Source: Umbelopsis ramanniana AG
Lineage: Eukaryota > Mucoromycota > Umbelopsidomycetes > Umbelopsidales > Umbelopsidaceae
Direction of reading: 5' to 3'
Length of the DNA: 64,000 nucleotides
NCBI RefSeq assembly: GCF_025399195.1
Contig: NW_026252118.1
Span: 124,001-188,000 of the forward strand
Within the stretch, counting starts at the first letter, position 1. Each line of letters begins with the position of its first letter. The position numbers were made by a program, and so were the translations under genes. Under the pieces are notes generated by a model. It did no database searches. It saw only the letters and a program-made list of their open reading frames with translations, and was not told the DNA's origin. Below are positions 55,245 through 64,000 of this stretch, piece after piece.

Positions 55245-58200
55245 ATGCTGATCTGCAAGCCAGATTGGATCACTCACACAGGCAAATTCTCGTCTCCATC
55301 CCTTCATTGGCCGGTTTCAGAGTGTTTGTACGCTAAACCTTTACCTTGTCTTTACAGACAGCTCGCAAAATGCCAAAGAAAAGAAAGTCTGCATCTACTC
55401 GGTCCATGTTCATCCTAATGGCGAAAGGCTTGCAACAGGAGGACTAGGTATGCCAATAGGTTGGTGCATAACCTTTGCGTTTTTCTACGTACTTACTAGT
55501 CATTTGTAGACACCAAGGTGCGAATATGGAATACCGCTCCTGTGCTCAATGAGGAAGCCGAGGAAGACCCTAATTGCCATAAACTTCTATGTACTATGAC
55601 TATGCACAATGGTAGGTTTCGGTCGACATATATATTAATATCAACGCTTTTTTATACGTTCATCATTTAATCGCTTTTTATTTTACAGGTGCAGTCCTCT
55701 GTGTACGTTGGAGCAATATTGAAGGCCGATACCTAGCATCCGGCTCGGACAACGACAACACCATCATCATATGGGAACTGGATAGGTGAGGCGACCGCCC
55801 TATGTGGAATGTCCGTATTGGCGAATTGTGGGTCTAACGTTTATAGATCTGTTACGCGAGGAACGGTATTCGGCTCCACCGATGTTAATTACGAGAGTTG
55901 GCGACCTGTTAAATATCTCAGAGGACACGAATCTGGTGAGTGGATTTGATATCATCACTCAATCGCTCTTTGAAGCTATGCTCATATCATCCCTTTTTTT
56001 TTAAAAAAAAAAAAAAAACACAGACGTTCAAGATTTGGCTTGGTCTAGCGACAATCAATATCTTGCATCTTGTGCAGTTGATGGACACGTCATTGTTTGG
56101 GATGGATTGACTTTTGGTATGCTTGGTTGTTTGCTTGAAATGCAGATGCTGTTCCAATTCTAATGCTATGCTTTGCAGATCGAGTGAAAAAGATTGATCA
56201 GCACGGAGGGTTTGTAAAAGGCGTAACCTGGGATCCTGTCGGCAAGTACCTAGCATCGCAGGTATGTAGCACAAAAGGCATGCATGGTGAACTACAAGAA
56301 TGCTTACAAGGATGTATATTTTTTCTTTTGCAGAGTGATGATAATTTGGTTAAAATTTGGCGGACATCCGACTGGAGTTTGGAAAGAGATATTCGAGAAC
56401 CTTTCGTCAATGCACCAGGAACTACATTTTTTCGTCGTTTGAGGTATGTTCCTTTATATTGACATCCAGTGGCATGAATGGACAACTTATTTTATCTGCC
56501 TTTTTTTTCTCTCTCTTGACTAGTTGGGCGCCAAACGGATCACATATCGCTGCAGCAAATGCTGTCAATGGTATGCAGTGTGTTGCAGCTGTCATCAGCC
56601 GAGATAATTGGAGCTCAGATTTATCCTTGGTTGGCCATGAACTGCCTGTTGAAGTAGCCGTAAGTGGTTATATTATTTACTAGCCTGATGTTGTCAAGAC
56701 GCCTAGCTGACACCCGCAAACAGTGCTTCAATCCAAAGCTGTTTTACTTTACCTCGATAGACTCAGATAGCTCAGCACAACCAGCAGACGAACAACGTGG
56801 AACTCTTGCATCCGTTTGTGCTTTGGGTGGACAAGATCGCAGCGTTTCTATCTGGGTCACCAAACATTCTCGGCCACTCTGTGTCGCAACTGATGTCTTT
56901 CAGAACAATATTTACGATTTGGCTTGGAGTCCTGACGGACGGTATGTTGTTGCCTGTTCACAAGATGGTACAGTTGCATTCTTGCAATTAGACGAAGAGC
57001 TAGGAACGCCTATTGAGGATGATGAAATGGTAATGTTCTATACAATGTTGTATGCAGTGTCTTGGGTATTTTTCGATTCTAATAGATGGTACTCTTCCTT
57101 CGTGTACTCAGATTCAGTTGCTGTCGAAATACGGATACAAGCGTAAAGCAGTTACTTTACCTGAAGCGCCAGTGCAACTAGAACTTGAAGAGGAGAACGC
57201 CATATCGCAAAAATCATCGTCTTCTTCACGAATAGTACAGTTGATGGGCGGTGATCAGCCGGACACTTCGATGACGGACATTAAGCCGGTTGAGAAATTG
57301 GCTGATAAAGGAGAAGATGTCATGGATACCACTAAGACCTCAGGAGATATTGAAAGTCAAACAGAAACCGTTACTTCTACCACCACCCCTGCCAATATAC
57401 AAAAACCAACCCAGACTGTTGCAGCCAACAACGTGACAGAGCAGCCTCCGGCTATGGATGTCGCTAAACAACAGCAGGTCACCATTGGAAAGGACGGTAA
57501 AAAACGTATTCGGCCAGTATTTGTTACCAGCGGAAATTCTATCCACAATTCACTTGATACCAACAAGCCATCGGTCAATGACAACGAGACAGCGATACAT
57601 CACACGGGTGAAAACGGAGTACGTACAAATGGCAATGTACATGGAACAGAGTACGACTCCCCTTCCAGCTATCTTCCAAGTAGCGGCATACCGACATCAG
57701 TGGTGGGAACAAAGCGAAAACCCAATGAAGAAATATCAGACCAAGATTCCGTCAAGCGGGTGGATATTGATCAAAATAGCACTTCAGAACCACTGTATCG
57801 ACCATCATGGATAGATGCTGCCATTGTTCCACCTATTGTCCGACAAAGCCAGCTTCGATTAGGTGTGCCGAAGGTGAAATCCGTTTTGACTCAACGTGGA
57901 AGTTCCCATGAGCCTTCTTGGGTTCTAGAATGTCAAAACTCTAGTAACAGAGGTACGAAACAAGCATGTTTTCTAGGTGTTTATATTTTACCGCCACTGA
58001 CAGAAAATTTTACTAGATCATGCCAAGGTGATCTACTGTAACAAGGGAACACCAGTATGGGTAGATTATGTACCAAGTTCTGTTCTACAAATGACTGGTA
58101 ACAAGCACTTTTGTGCAGTAGGATGTGAAGATGGTAGTATCGTTATTTACTCTCAAGCAGGAAGAAGGTAAACAAACGATGACCAATATGGTAATCCTTG

Positions 58201-59398
58201 GGTATGAGGAACCCTTCTAATCCCTCCTCTTACCGTAGGTTACTGCCTCCTTTAATGCTAGAGAGTACGCCGGTGTGGATGTCTTGCTCGGATAGATGGT
58301 TATTGGCTTTGACAGCTACTGGCCTTTTGTATATATGGTGAGCCTGACTAACTGAAGCATGATCGACATGGAATGATTGAAGCTAAACTTTTTCGGCAAC
58401 CACAGGGACGTAATTAATGAAACAAGCTTCTTGTCCGAAATATCCGTAGCTCCTGTTTTGCAAGTAGCAACCGTTGTACCTACAGCGGACCATACAGCGA
58501 ACATAGCACCCACTATCAAAGACATCCGGATACAAAAAAATGGAACTCCTATCATCATCACTAATCACAGTCAAGCGTTTGCATACCACCTGAATATGAA
58601 AATATGGACCCGTATTTGTGACGCCTGGCAAATGCTGTCAGAGTTATGGGGATCTGGGAGTCAAAATATGGATGCCAGTACTCACCCATTGGGCTGGCTA
58701 TCTAGAGCAACCACCACAGTGGGCCACAAAGCCAGCAGCATTGGCCATCATGCCAAAACATTGGCAAGAATGGACCACCAGGCCACCAGTATCATCACTC
58801 TTGGTCACATTGAGGCAAGCTAATTTTCTATTCTCGTCAATTGGTCATTGCTGATTTCTAATCGTTCGCTTCCCTTTCAGACTCAATTGGCAGTAGCAGT
58901 CCTGTTAGACTCTCCGGATGAATATCGGCAGTGGATGATGTATTACGCGAAGCGGCTTGCAACGGAGAATGCGACAGAGAAGGTGGACGAATTATGTCGA
59001 TGGCTCCTTGGCCCTACTTATTCGTAAGTCCTTCTACGTTTATGGCTCTCATCCCACTTGTATGGTTAACCAACATTTTTTTTTACAATGGTAGAGCCAA
59101 TGATGGTCAGACCCAGATTTTGGTAAGTTGATCGACCAAACCAGACCCAACCAATTTGCGGCGCCGACTAAAAAAATTGACTTTCATTTGTTTTTACTCA
59201 GGGTACCTTGGATAAGCGAGCCCTGCTAAAAAGCATCCTTCCAATTCTTAGTAAGTGAATGAGCAAGTTCTACCATGGAAATAATGTATAGTGTTAACCA
59301 TTATATGTTTTAAAATCTGTATAGGTCAAAATAGACAATTACAGCGAATAGTAGCGGAGCACCGTGAAATCCTTCTGAGTTGTGATCGACCTCATTGA
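55245..59398 (+). CDS. HIR1: histone chaperone subunit HIRA/Hir1
   Basis: Many exons encode an N-terminal WD40 propeller (VHVHPNGERLATGGLDTKVR, RWSNIEGRYLASGSDNDN, DVQDLAWSSDNQYLASCAVD, HGGFVKGVTWDPVGKYLASQ). A disordered linker follows, with the B domain GKDGKKRIRPVFV that contacts Asf1. The C-terminal HIRA region ends TQLAVAVLLDSPDEYRQWMM and ILPILSQNRQLQRIVAEHRE. The complex deposits H3-H4 independently of replication and represses histone genes. The first exon MLICKPDWITHT (ATG 55245) matches the conserved KPxWVxH start. It is joined over a GC-AG intron at 55282-55357. A second GC-AG intron lies at 58815-58880. Both are needed for frame and give conserved residues across the joins. Confidence 0.93.
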
Positions 59399-59507
59399 CA
59401 CTAATACGTCGCCTACTTTCTGAGTTACTGGAGTTTCATAAAATAATAAATAAATAAAAATAATTACATCAATTACCTGGCGTTGAGCTTGCTACTGCCA
59501 CTAAACC

Positions 59508-60657
59508 ATGCCAGCGTGTACAGACACTGAATATGTCAATCGCACATACTACCGCCATCTCAAGTCGAAGGCCAAACGAGATAGTCACGGCTCTGACGAA
59601 CAACAGGTTGATTTGAGCTCGGCTGTCATCACCGTCAATCCAGGCAAATCACGCAATCCACTGCATCGCCATGCCGGCTACAGCATAGATCTAAGCGGAC
59701 ATGATATTGCTCACATTATGCCAATACCACCTTTGTCGAAAGTCAGCACGTAAGTTATTGTCTGTCTTGTTAAGTAGAAACGGTACCTGCATGTCTGACC
59801 TTTCGTTTTGCAGGTCTAAAATGTTCATCAACCCATCGTTATCCACCCTTACACACTTGAAGCTTTCCAACAACTTGCTGAGTTCTATCCCAGACAATAT
59901 TGGGTCCCTGGAAACTTTGGTACATTTGGATATCTCTCATAACCGCATACGGAGTTTACCAAAATCCATTCGATCACTTTCCAATCTCACGGTACTGCAG
60001 GCTAGAAACAACCTTCTGAGAGAACTTCCACAAGAAATTGGGCAACTTTCCTCGCTATCGGTACTCGACATATCGCATAACCGCATCACCGTTCTACCAG
60101 CCGAAATTCTACGCTTAGGTAACCTTTGTCATTTGATTACTACTCGATGTCCGCTCCTGTCTGCTACACCAAAACCGCATATGGCCCGAACCCTCAGTCT
60201 GCTTGAAACCTGTGCCAGAACCGTCGTCCGTCACCGTATACCCCTCGATGCAGACCTTCCATCCCATGTTAAATCATATGTGGCATCAGCGAAGGAGTGT
60301 AGCATGTGTTGCAAGCCATGCTACGAAGGAGCGATTGATAAATACATGCTGCATGAGAGGCAACCACCTAACCAGGTTATTCCTGTGAAATACACGTTAT
60401 GTTGCGCACATTGGAATCAAGCAGAAGAGATCGTGTTGTCCATGTTCTCTACAGCATCCTCGCCTAGCTTACATCATTACATTGCGGAGAATGGTCTCAG
60501 TGACCAAGAGAATCACACAACACCCATGATTGGAGAGCCGGCCTCTACCAACCATCGTGCATCGCTTGTCAGCCCAATGGTGCATCAACGGTCTCATTCC
60601 AAACGATCACTGTGGCAACAGACGGCAAAATTATGGAATCGTCCCATCAGTCGATAA
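59508..60657 (+). CDS. leucine-rich repeat protein with C-terminal cysteine-rich domain
   Basis: Exon 1 (59508-59750) encodes a hydrophilic N-terminus, MPACTDTEYVNRTYYRHLKS. Exon 2 begins at 59815 and carries about five LRRs: THLKLSNNLLSSIPDNIGSL, VHLDISHNRIRSLPKSIRSL, TVLQARNNLLRELPQEIGQL, SVLDISHNRITVLPAEILRL. A helical segment SLLETCARTVVRHRIPLDAD leads to a Cys cluster, CSMCCKPCYEGAIDK then YTLCCAHWNQAEEIVL. The tail is Ser-rich. Spacing and the context LPAEILRL...SLLETCARTV match the LRR gene at 8256-9603 (LPGEILRL...SLFEICSRAV). That suggests one family with a possible metal-binding tail. Function unknown. Confidence 0.82.
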
Positions 60658-60814
60658 CCAAGAAAACAAAGTCAACCGCTTGTAAATATAGACAAATAAA
60701 AAAAAAATTGAACATGCACGAAATGAAACAGAAATGGCATTTGATATATTGTAAGATATAGCTCTGTCCCAACGCTCAGTTGGGTTCGGTTTATTGAAAG
60801 CGTACATTGCTGTT

Positions 60815-61132
60815 CTAAGGAGTGATAGTAGGGTTGGAAGTACAGTTGTATTCTCCATCCCAATAAGGGCGAATACCATCAGCACGAGCTCCGGACTTGC
60901 ACTTCGCATAACCTCCACTACCTAAGCAGCATTTCTTATAAGCCTTTACGGTAGAGTGTTCATTTCCAGTTTGGCAAACATTTCCAGTCATGGAGCCTTT
61001 GGCAAGGATACAGCATGAAGCATCATATGATGGGTTGAAGCAAGAGCAAATTCCAAAGTAGAAGGGATCGGCTTGAGCGAGACCAAAGAGGCAGACCAAG
61101 GCAAGTGCGATAATAGCTGTGAAGCGAGTCAT
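60815..61132 (-). CDS. small secreted cysteine-rich protein, copy 1
   Basis: A 105-residue, intronless protein. It has an N-terminal signal peptide (MTRFTAIIALALVCLFGLAQ, then cleavage near ADP). The mature part has nine cysteines in the pattern CxC, CC, C, CC, C, C, and the end is GEYNCTSNPTITP, with a potential N-glycosylation site (NCT). No known domain is recognised. It resembles small secreted cysteine-rich proteins of fungi, which may serve in cell walls, adhesion or interaction with other organisms. The odd cysteine count suggests a free or intermolecular thiol. Copy 2 lies 1.98 kb upstream and is about 80 percent identical by eye. Confidence 0.85.
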   Translation of the reverse strand: MTRFTAIIALALVCLFGLAQADPFYFGICSCFNPSYDASCCILAKGSMTGNVCQTGNEHSTVKAYKKCCLGSGGYAKCKSGARADGIRPYWDGEYNCTSNPTITP

Positions 61133-61340
61133 ATTTGTTTTCTTGTATGACTTATGAGTTCTCTTTCATTGCCCTTTTATACTTTCGGATCTTTTGGATG
61201 CCATGTTGCGAGTGGCCCATATTACTGTTTCAAGGATACAATTTCAGGGCGAGCATTTAGCCGAAATGTAATAGCAATAGCTCAGCAATGGACCAAGAAA
61301 AGTACACGATGCGCTATTCATAGGAGCCTCCTTGCACAAC
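61133..61340 (-). promoter_or_regulatory. promoter of secreted cysteine-rich copy 1
   Basis: TATAAAA lies at 61181-61175, 43 bases upstream of the start codon. The whole region matches the promoter of copy 2 (63115-63320), including GAGTTCTCTTTCATTGCC and GCGAGTGGCCC. It was therefore duplicated with the gene. Confidence 0.6.
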
Positions 61341-62796
61341 GATAATAAAGTTGCTCTTATATGTAGGCCCGAGCATATAACTCAATGCCGAACTCGTTTC
61401 GTATGTTATGTTGCGGCTGAACATGGCGATCTGTATGGCTGATACCTTTGAGTGATGATAGAGCATAGCCAATCTTGATTCCTCTTCTCGCTATGTAACT
61501 GCTTGAAGAGATATTGAGCGATGCGACAAATTGTTCGTTGTCGAAAGCTTGTGTAAGCCTAGCGAACTTTGTACAATGACATTTAAAAATAGGAATATAT
61601 AGCAGCGTCTCACAAAGCATACATGAAATACACGGTCATGTTTTCGTGTTGAATATTGAACCCTAGCAACCAAATGCCATTGACTGCTAGCATTGATATG
61701 CACAAAAAGTTAGGTGCTCATTGGTGGCTCTACCACTTCAGTTCTACGGCCTAAATAATCAAATAGTGTCAGACTGGTATACCCACTGTACAATTCCAGA
61801 ATTTTAAATTTATGGTCTTTCAACCAAGTGAGTGATAGCAGTACCAGGTAACAGCTCTTCACATCTTTTATAGTTTGGTGTACTCAATCCAAAGCCAGAG
61901 TATGTTTAGAGACGTTTCAGATAATGCAGCAGCGATGGCCTTGCGACCTGCCGCCCAACCTGTTGAATAGTCATTTTTCACAGCCAAAAAAATTTTACGG
62001 ACATCTGTCTGTATTAAAAATAGCAGTAAGCAATGGTCGCAAAGGTTTAAAAAAATTACCCTGTCAGACAGAAAACTATATGACTGAACCCTGGTGATGT
62101 CAAGCCTCGTTGTCACTTCTAGTACCATTGTGGCAGTACTTTGAAAACAAAAATAGTGAACAAGAATCTGAATTTGAGAATATTACCTTATAAAAATTTA
62201 AGGTGATAGGATGAGGGCCATTGATGATGTTTTTCCAAAATGGCGAACTCGTTGGTACAAATCATGTAGATGTTTACATTGTATTTATGTCGAATGATCC
62301 GATCATTAAAAGCATGTGGCAACGTTCAAACACATTGCCAAAATCAGCAAAATTAATTCTAGACAAAATAATAAACTATGGAACGCAAAAATATAAAACA
62401 ATCAAATCAATAAGTTGCTATTGTGTGTAAGCATGGAGTTGCTGTAGTAGTTATCAGACAGATGGGCAACCAGACTAAAAAAATCCAACTTTGTTTTCGG
62501 CAAGGTGCATGCACACATTGTGGATAAGCGAAGAAAGAATCCTTCATAAAACACTCCGACCTCAACGTATCTTATATGCTCAGAAGAAACTTCCTGATAT
62601 AAGTCCATCACATTATTGGTATACTTCAAATGTACAAGTTTGGATTAAAGATAGGTTCATGAACCATTTTTGACATGTAAACTGGACTTTCGCTTACTGG
62701 GCAGACGATCTGCCAGCCGAAGTACTACGTGTAAGGTATAATTTTACTCCAACGTTTAGTTGGAATTTATGTTTATTGCGAATATACATTGTTGGT
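61341..62796. other. spacer of the cysteine-rich tandem duplication
   Basis: Parts of this region still resemble the sequence right of 63320, such as AGTATGGTCAATCTTGATT versus ATAGCCAATCTTGATT and the block near 61700. One short frame (61868-62128, minus) with a plausible intron is listed separately. Nothing else is supported. Confidence 0.5.
61868..62128 (-). CDS. short open frame, uncertain gene
   Basis: The frame begins MVLEVTTRLDITRV at ATG 62128. It can be read straight through (86 residues) or spliced from a GTAATT donor to the acceptor AATACAG. Spliced, it gives FLSDR joined to TDVRKIFLAVKNDYSTGWAA and an end at TKL. The last 45 residues look protein-like (RKAIAAALSETSLN), but no family is recognised. 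It may be the relic of a larger gene. Confidence 0.3.
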   Translation of the reverse strand: MVLEVTTRLDITRVQSYSFLSDRVIFLNLCDHCLLLFLIQTDVRKIFLAVKNDYSTGWAAGRKAIAAALSETSLNILWLWIEYTKL

Positions 62797-63114
62797 TTAA
62801 GGAGTGATAGTAGGGTTGGAAGTGCAGTTGTATTCTCCCTCATAATAAGGACGAATGCCATCAGCACGAGCTCCGGTCTTGCACTTCGATTTACCTCCAC
62901 TACCTGCGCAGCAGTTCTGATAAGCAACAATGGTGGCATTTCCATCTCCTGTGTTGCAAACATTTTCACTCATGGAGCCTTGAGCAAGGATACAGCAAGA
63001 AGCATCGTATGAAGGTGTAAAGCAAGAGCAAATTCCAAAGTAAAAGGGATCGGCTTGAGCGAGACCAAAGAGGCAGACCAAGGCGAGTGCGATAATAGCG
63101 GTGAAGCGAGACAT
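62797..63114 (-). CDS. small secreted cysteine-rich protein, copy 2
   Basis: 105 residues, intronless, with the same signal peptide (MSRFTAIIALALVCLFGLAQ) and cysteine pattern as copy 1. The mature N- and C-termini (DPFYFGICSCF and EGEYNCTSNPTITP) are nearly identical. Differences cluster in the centre (SENVCNTGDGNATIVAYQNC versus TGNVCQTGNEHSTVKAYKKC), where NAT is a second potential glycosylation site. All nine mature cysteines are kept, so the fold is under constraint. Function unknown; expression in the same conditions as copy 1 is likely because the promoters match. Confidence 0.85.
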   Translation of the reverse strand: MSRFTAIIALALVCLFGLAQADPFYFGICSCFTPSYDASCCILAQGSMSENVCNTGDGNATIVAYQNCCAGSGGKSKCKTGARADGIRPYYEGEYNCTSNPTITP

Positions 63115-63320
63115 GTTTGTTGTATGACTTCTGAGTTCTCTTTCATTGCCTTTTTTATATTTTAGATTTTTTCGAATGCCATTTTGCGAGTGGCCCGTAT
63201 TGCCGAGTCAAGGATAGCAGATTTAATCAGAGCAAGGATTTAGCCGAAATGCAATAACAAATAGCTCAACGATTGACAAAGAAAAGTGCACGACGGGCTA
63301 TTCATAGGTCTTGGCTTGCA
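63115..63320 (-). promoter_or_regulatory. promoter of secreted cysteine-rich copy 2
   Basis: TATAAAA lies at 63159-63153, 39 bases upstream of the start codon. The flanking blocks GAGTTCTCTTTCATTGCC, GCGAGTGGCCC and ATTTAGCCGAAATG are shared in order with copy 1. Confidence 0.6.
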
Positions 63321-64000
63321 TAAGGACTGCAAAAGTTGTTGTCACAATGTAATGCCAAGGGAGCGCTCTCGATGCTGAACTTGCTTTCATATTTACATCG
63401 AGGTCGAGCGTAATAGTTTTCACGTCTATGATCGTTATGTCAATGTAAAGTATGGTCAATCTTGATTATTCCCTTTTTTTAGAGCATGGGCAACGACGTG
63501 GAAAGCAACCAGGTTTACCGGGGGATGCAAGTACTTACCTTTTGAGTTTGTGTAAACATAACAAAATTTTGTCCTAATACTATTTTTTTAAAAATAGCGA
63601 CAATATGTATGGTAACGTCTTACAATGTACACCTGGGACAAGGTCTGCGAGATTTGCTCAAAAGACATATTTTAATTTGAAATCTAGCTATAAAAAATGA
63701 CATTGAACTGCATTGATAATATACATGTAAGCAAATGTTAACTGGTGGCTGACACTACTTTTAGACCCTGTGCTAAAGGGCTAAATAAGCAAAAAAAAAT
63801 TAATATCAGTATGACCAATGACCACTGTACGACTACAGAAGTTAATTATATGACTCTACCAGCGCTTTGGTTACGGCATCGGATCGTGACTGCCTACACC
63901 TTCATATGACTCGATACACTGAATAATATTGGTACCAGGCGACGTTCTCCAGAGACGGCGTTGTAAATATACTGCTTAACCTTTTCAAGTTACTTTCTCA
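63321..64000. other. right edge of the window, no gene seen
   Basis: AT-rich sequence that keeps patchy similarity to 61341-61850. No open frame with support reaches the window edge. Confidence 0.5.

Noticed and set aside
1-64000. CRISPR arrays, insertion sequences, phage or plasmid features.
   Set aside because: None were seen; the sequence is intron-rich nuclear DNA and no direct repeat arrays with spacers were found.

Overview
This is a stretch of nuclear DNA from a fungus, most likely an early-diverging one (Mucoromycota is my inference). The reasons are short introns of roughly 60-100 bases with CTAAC/CTAAT branch sites, housekeeping genes in multi-exon form (CCT4, RACK1, HIRA, MBF1, Pol5, Ras), Pho85-type cyclins, and lineage-specific tandem families. 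There are no operons. Genes lie on both strands, often as divergent pairs over short shared promoters. All exon joins are read by eye from splice signals and protein continuity.

Layout. 1-3564: the 3' end of a TBC/EF-hand Rab GAP, then a WW-FF splicing/transcription factor in convergent orientation. 3565-5808: non-coding. 5809-7844: a sphingoid base phosphate phosphatase. 8256-13465: an LRR protein divergent from CCT4, then MBF1. 14524: tRNA-Lys(CTT). 15191-15697: an orphan protein with a CAA-rich leader. 18180-22864: a tandem array of three intact NmrA-like oxidoreductase genes and one decayed copy, with matched promoter elements. 24262-29218: a small orphan, a rhodanese-methyltransferase protein, a 1-Cys peroxiredoxin, another small orphan and a membrane-anchored FKBP. 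29606-32676: two Pho85-type cyclins. 34058-39393: Ras, a CDF metal transporter and an F-box protein. 39524-41345: RACK1, with two U24/snR24-type box C/D snoRNAs in one intron. 42097-49776: an FMN 2-hydroxyacid oxidase, a Gyp7-type Rab GAP and a long-chain acyl-CoA synthetase. 49994-59398: Pol5/MYBBP1A, a LYR-motif protein and the histone chaperone HIRA/Hir1, which has two GC-AG introns. 59508-63114: a second LRR protein with a cysteine-rich tail, then two tandem small secreted cysteine-rich protein genes.

How it fits together. Most loci are independent housekeeping genes: vesicle traffic (two Rab GAPs), lipid metabolism (acyl-CoA synthetase, sphingoid phosphatase), ribosome biogenesis (Pol5, RACK1, snoRNAs), chromatin (HIRA) and signalling (Ras, cyclins). 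The fast-evolving parts are the NmrA array and the secreted cysteine-rich pair. In both, promoters were duplicated along with the genes and stayed similar. The most unusual gene-structure observations are a 5-base microexon at 91-95, the two GC-AG introns of HIRA, and the duplicated snoRNA with a covarying hairpin.
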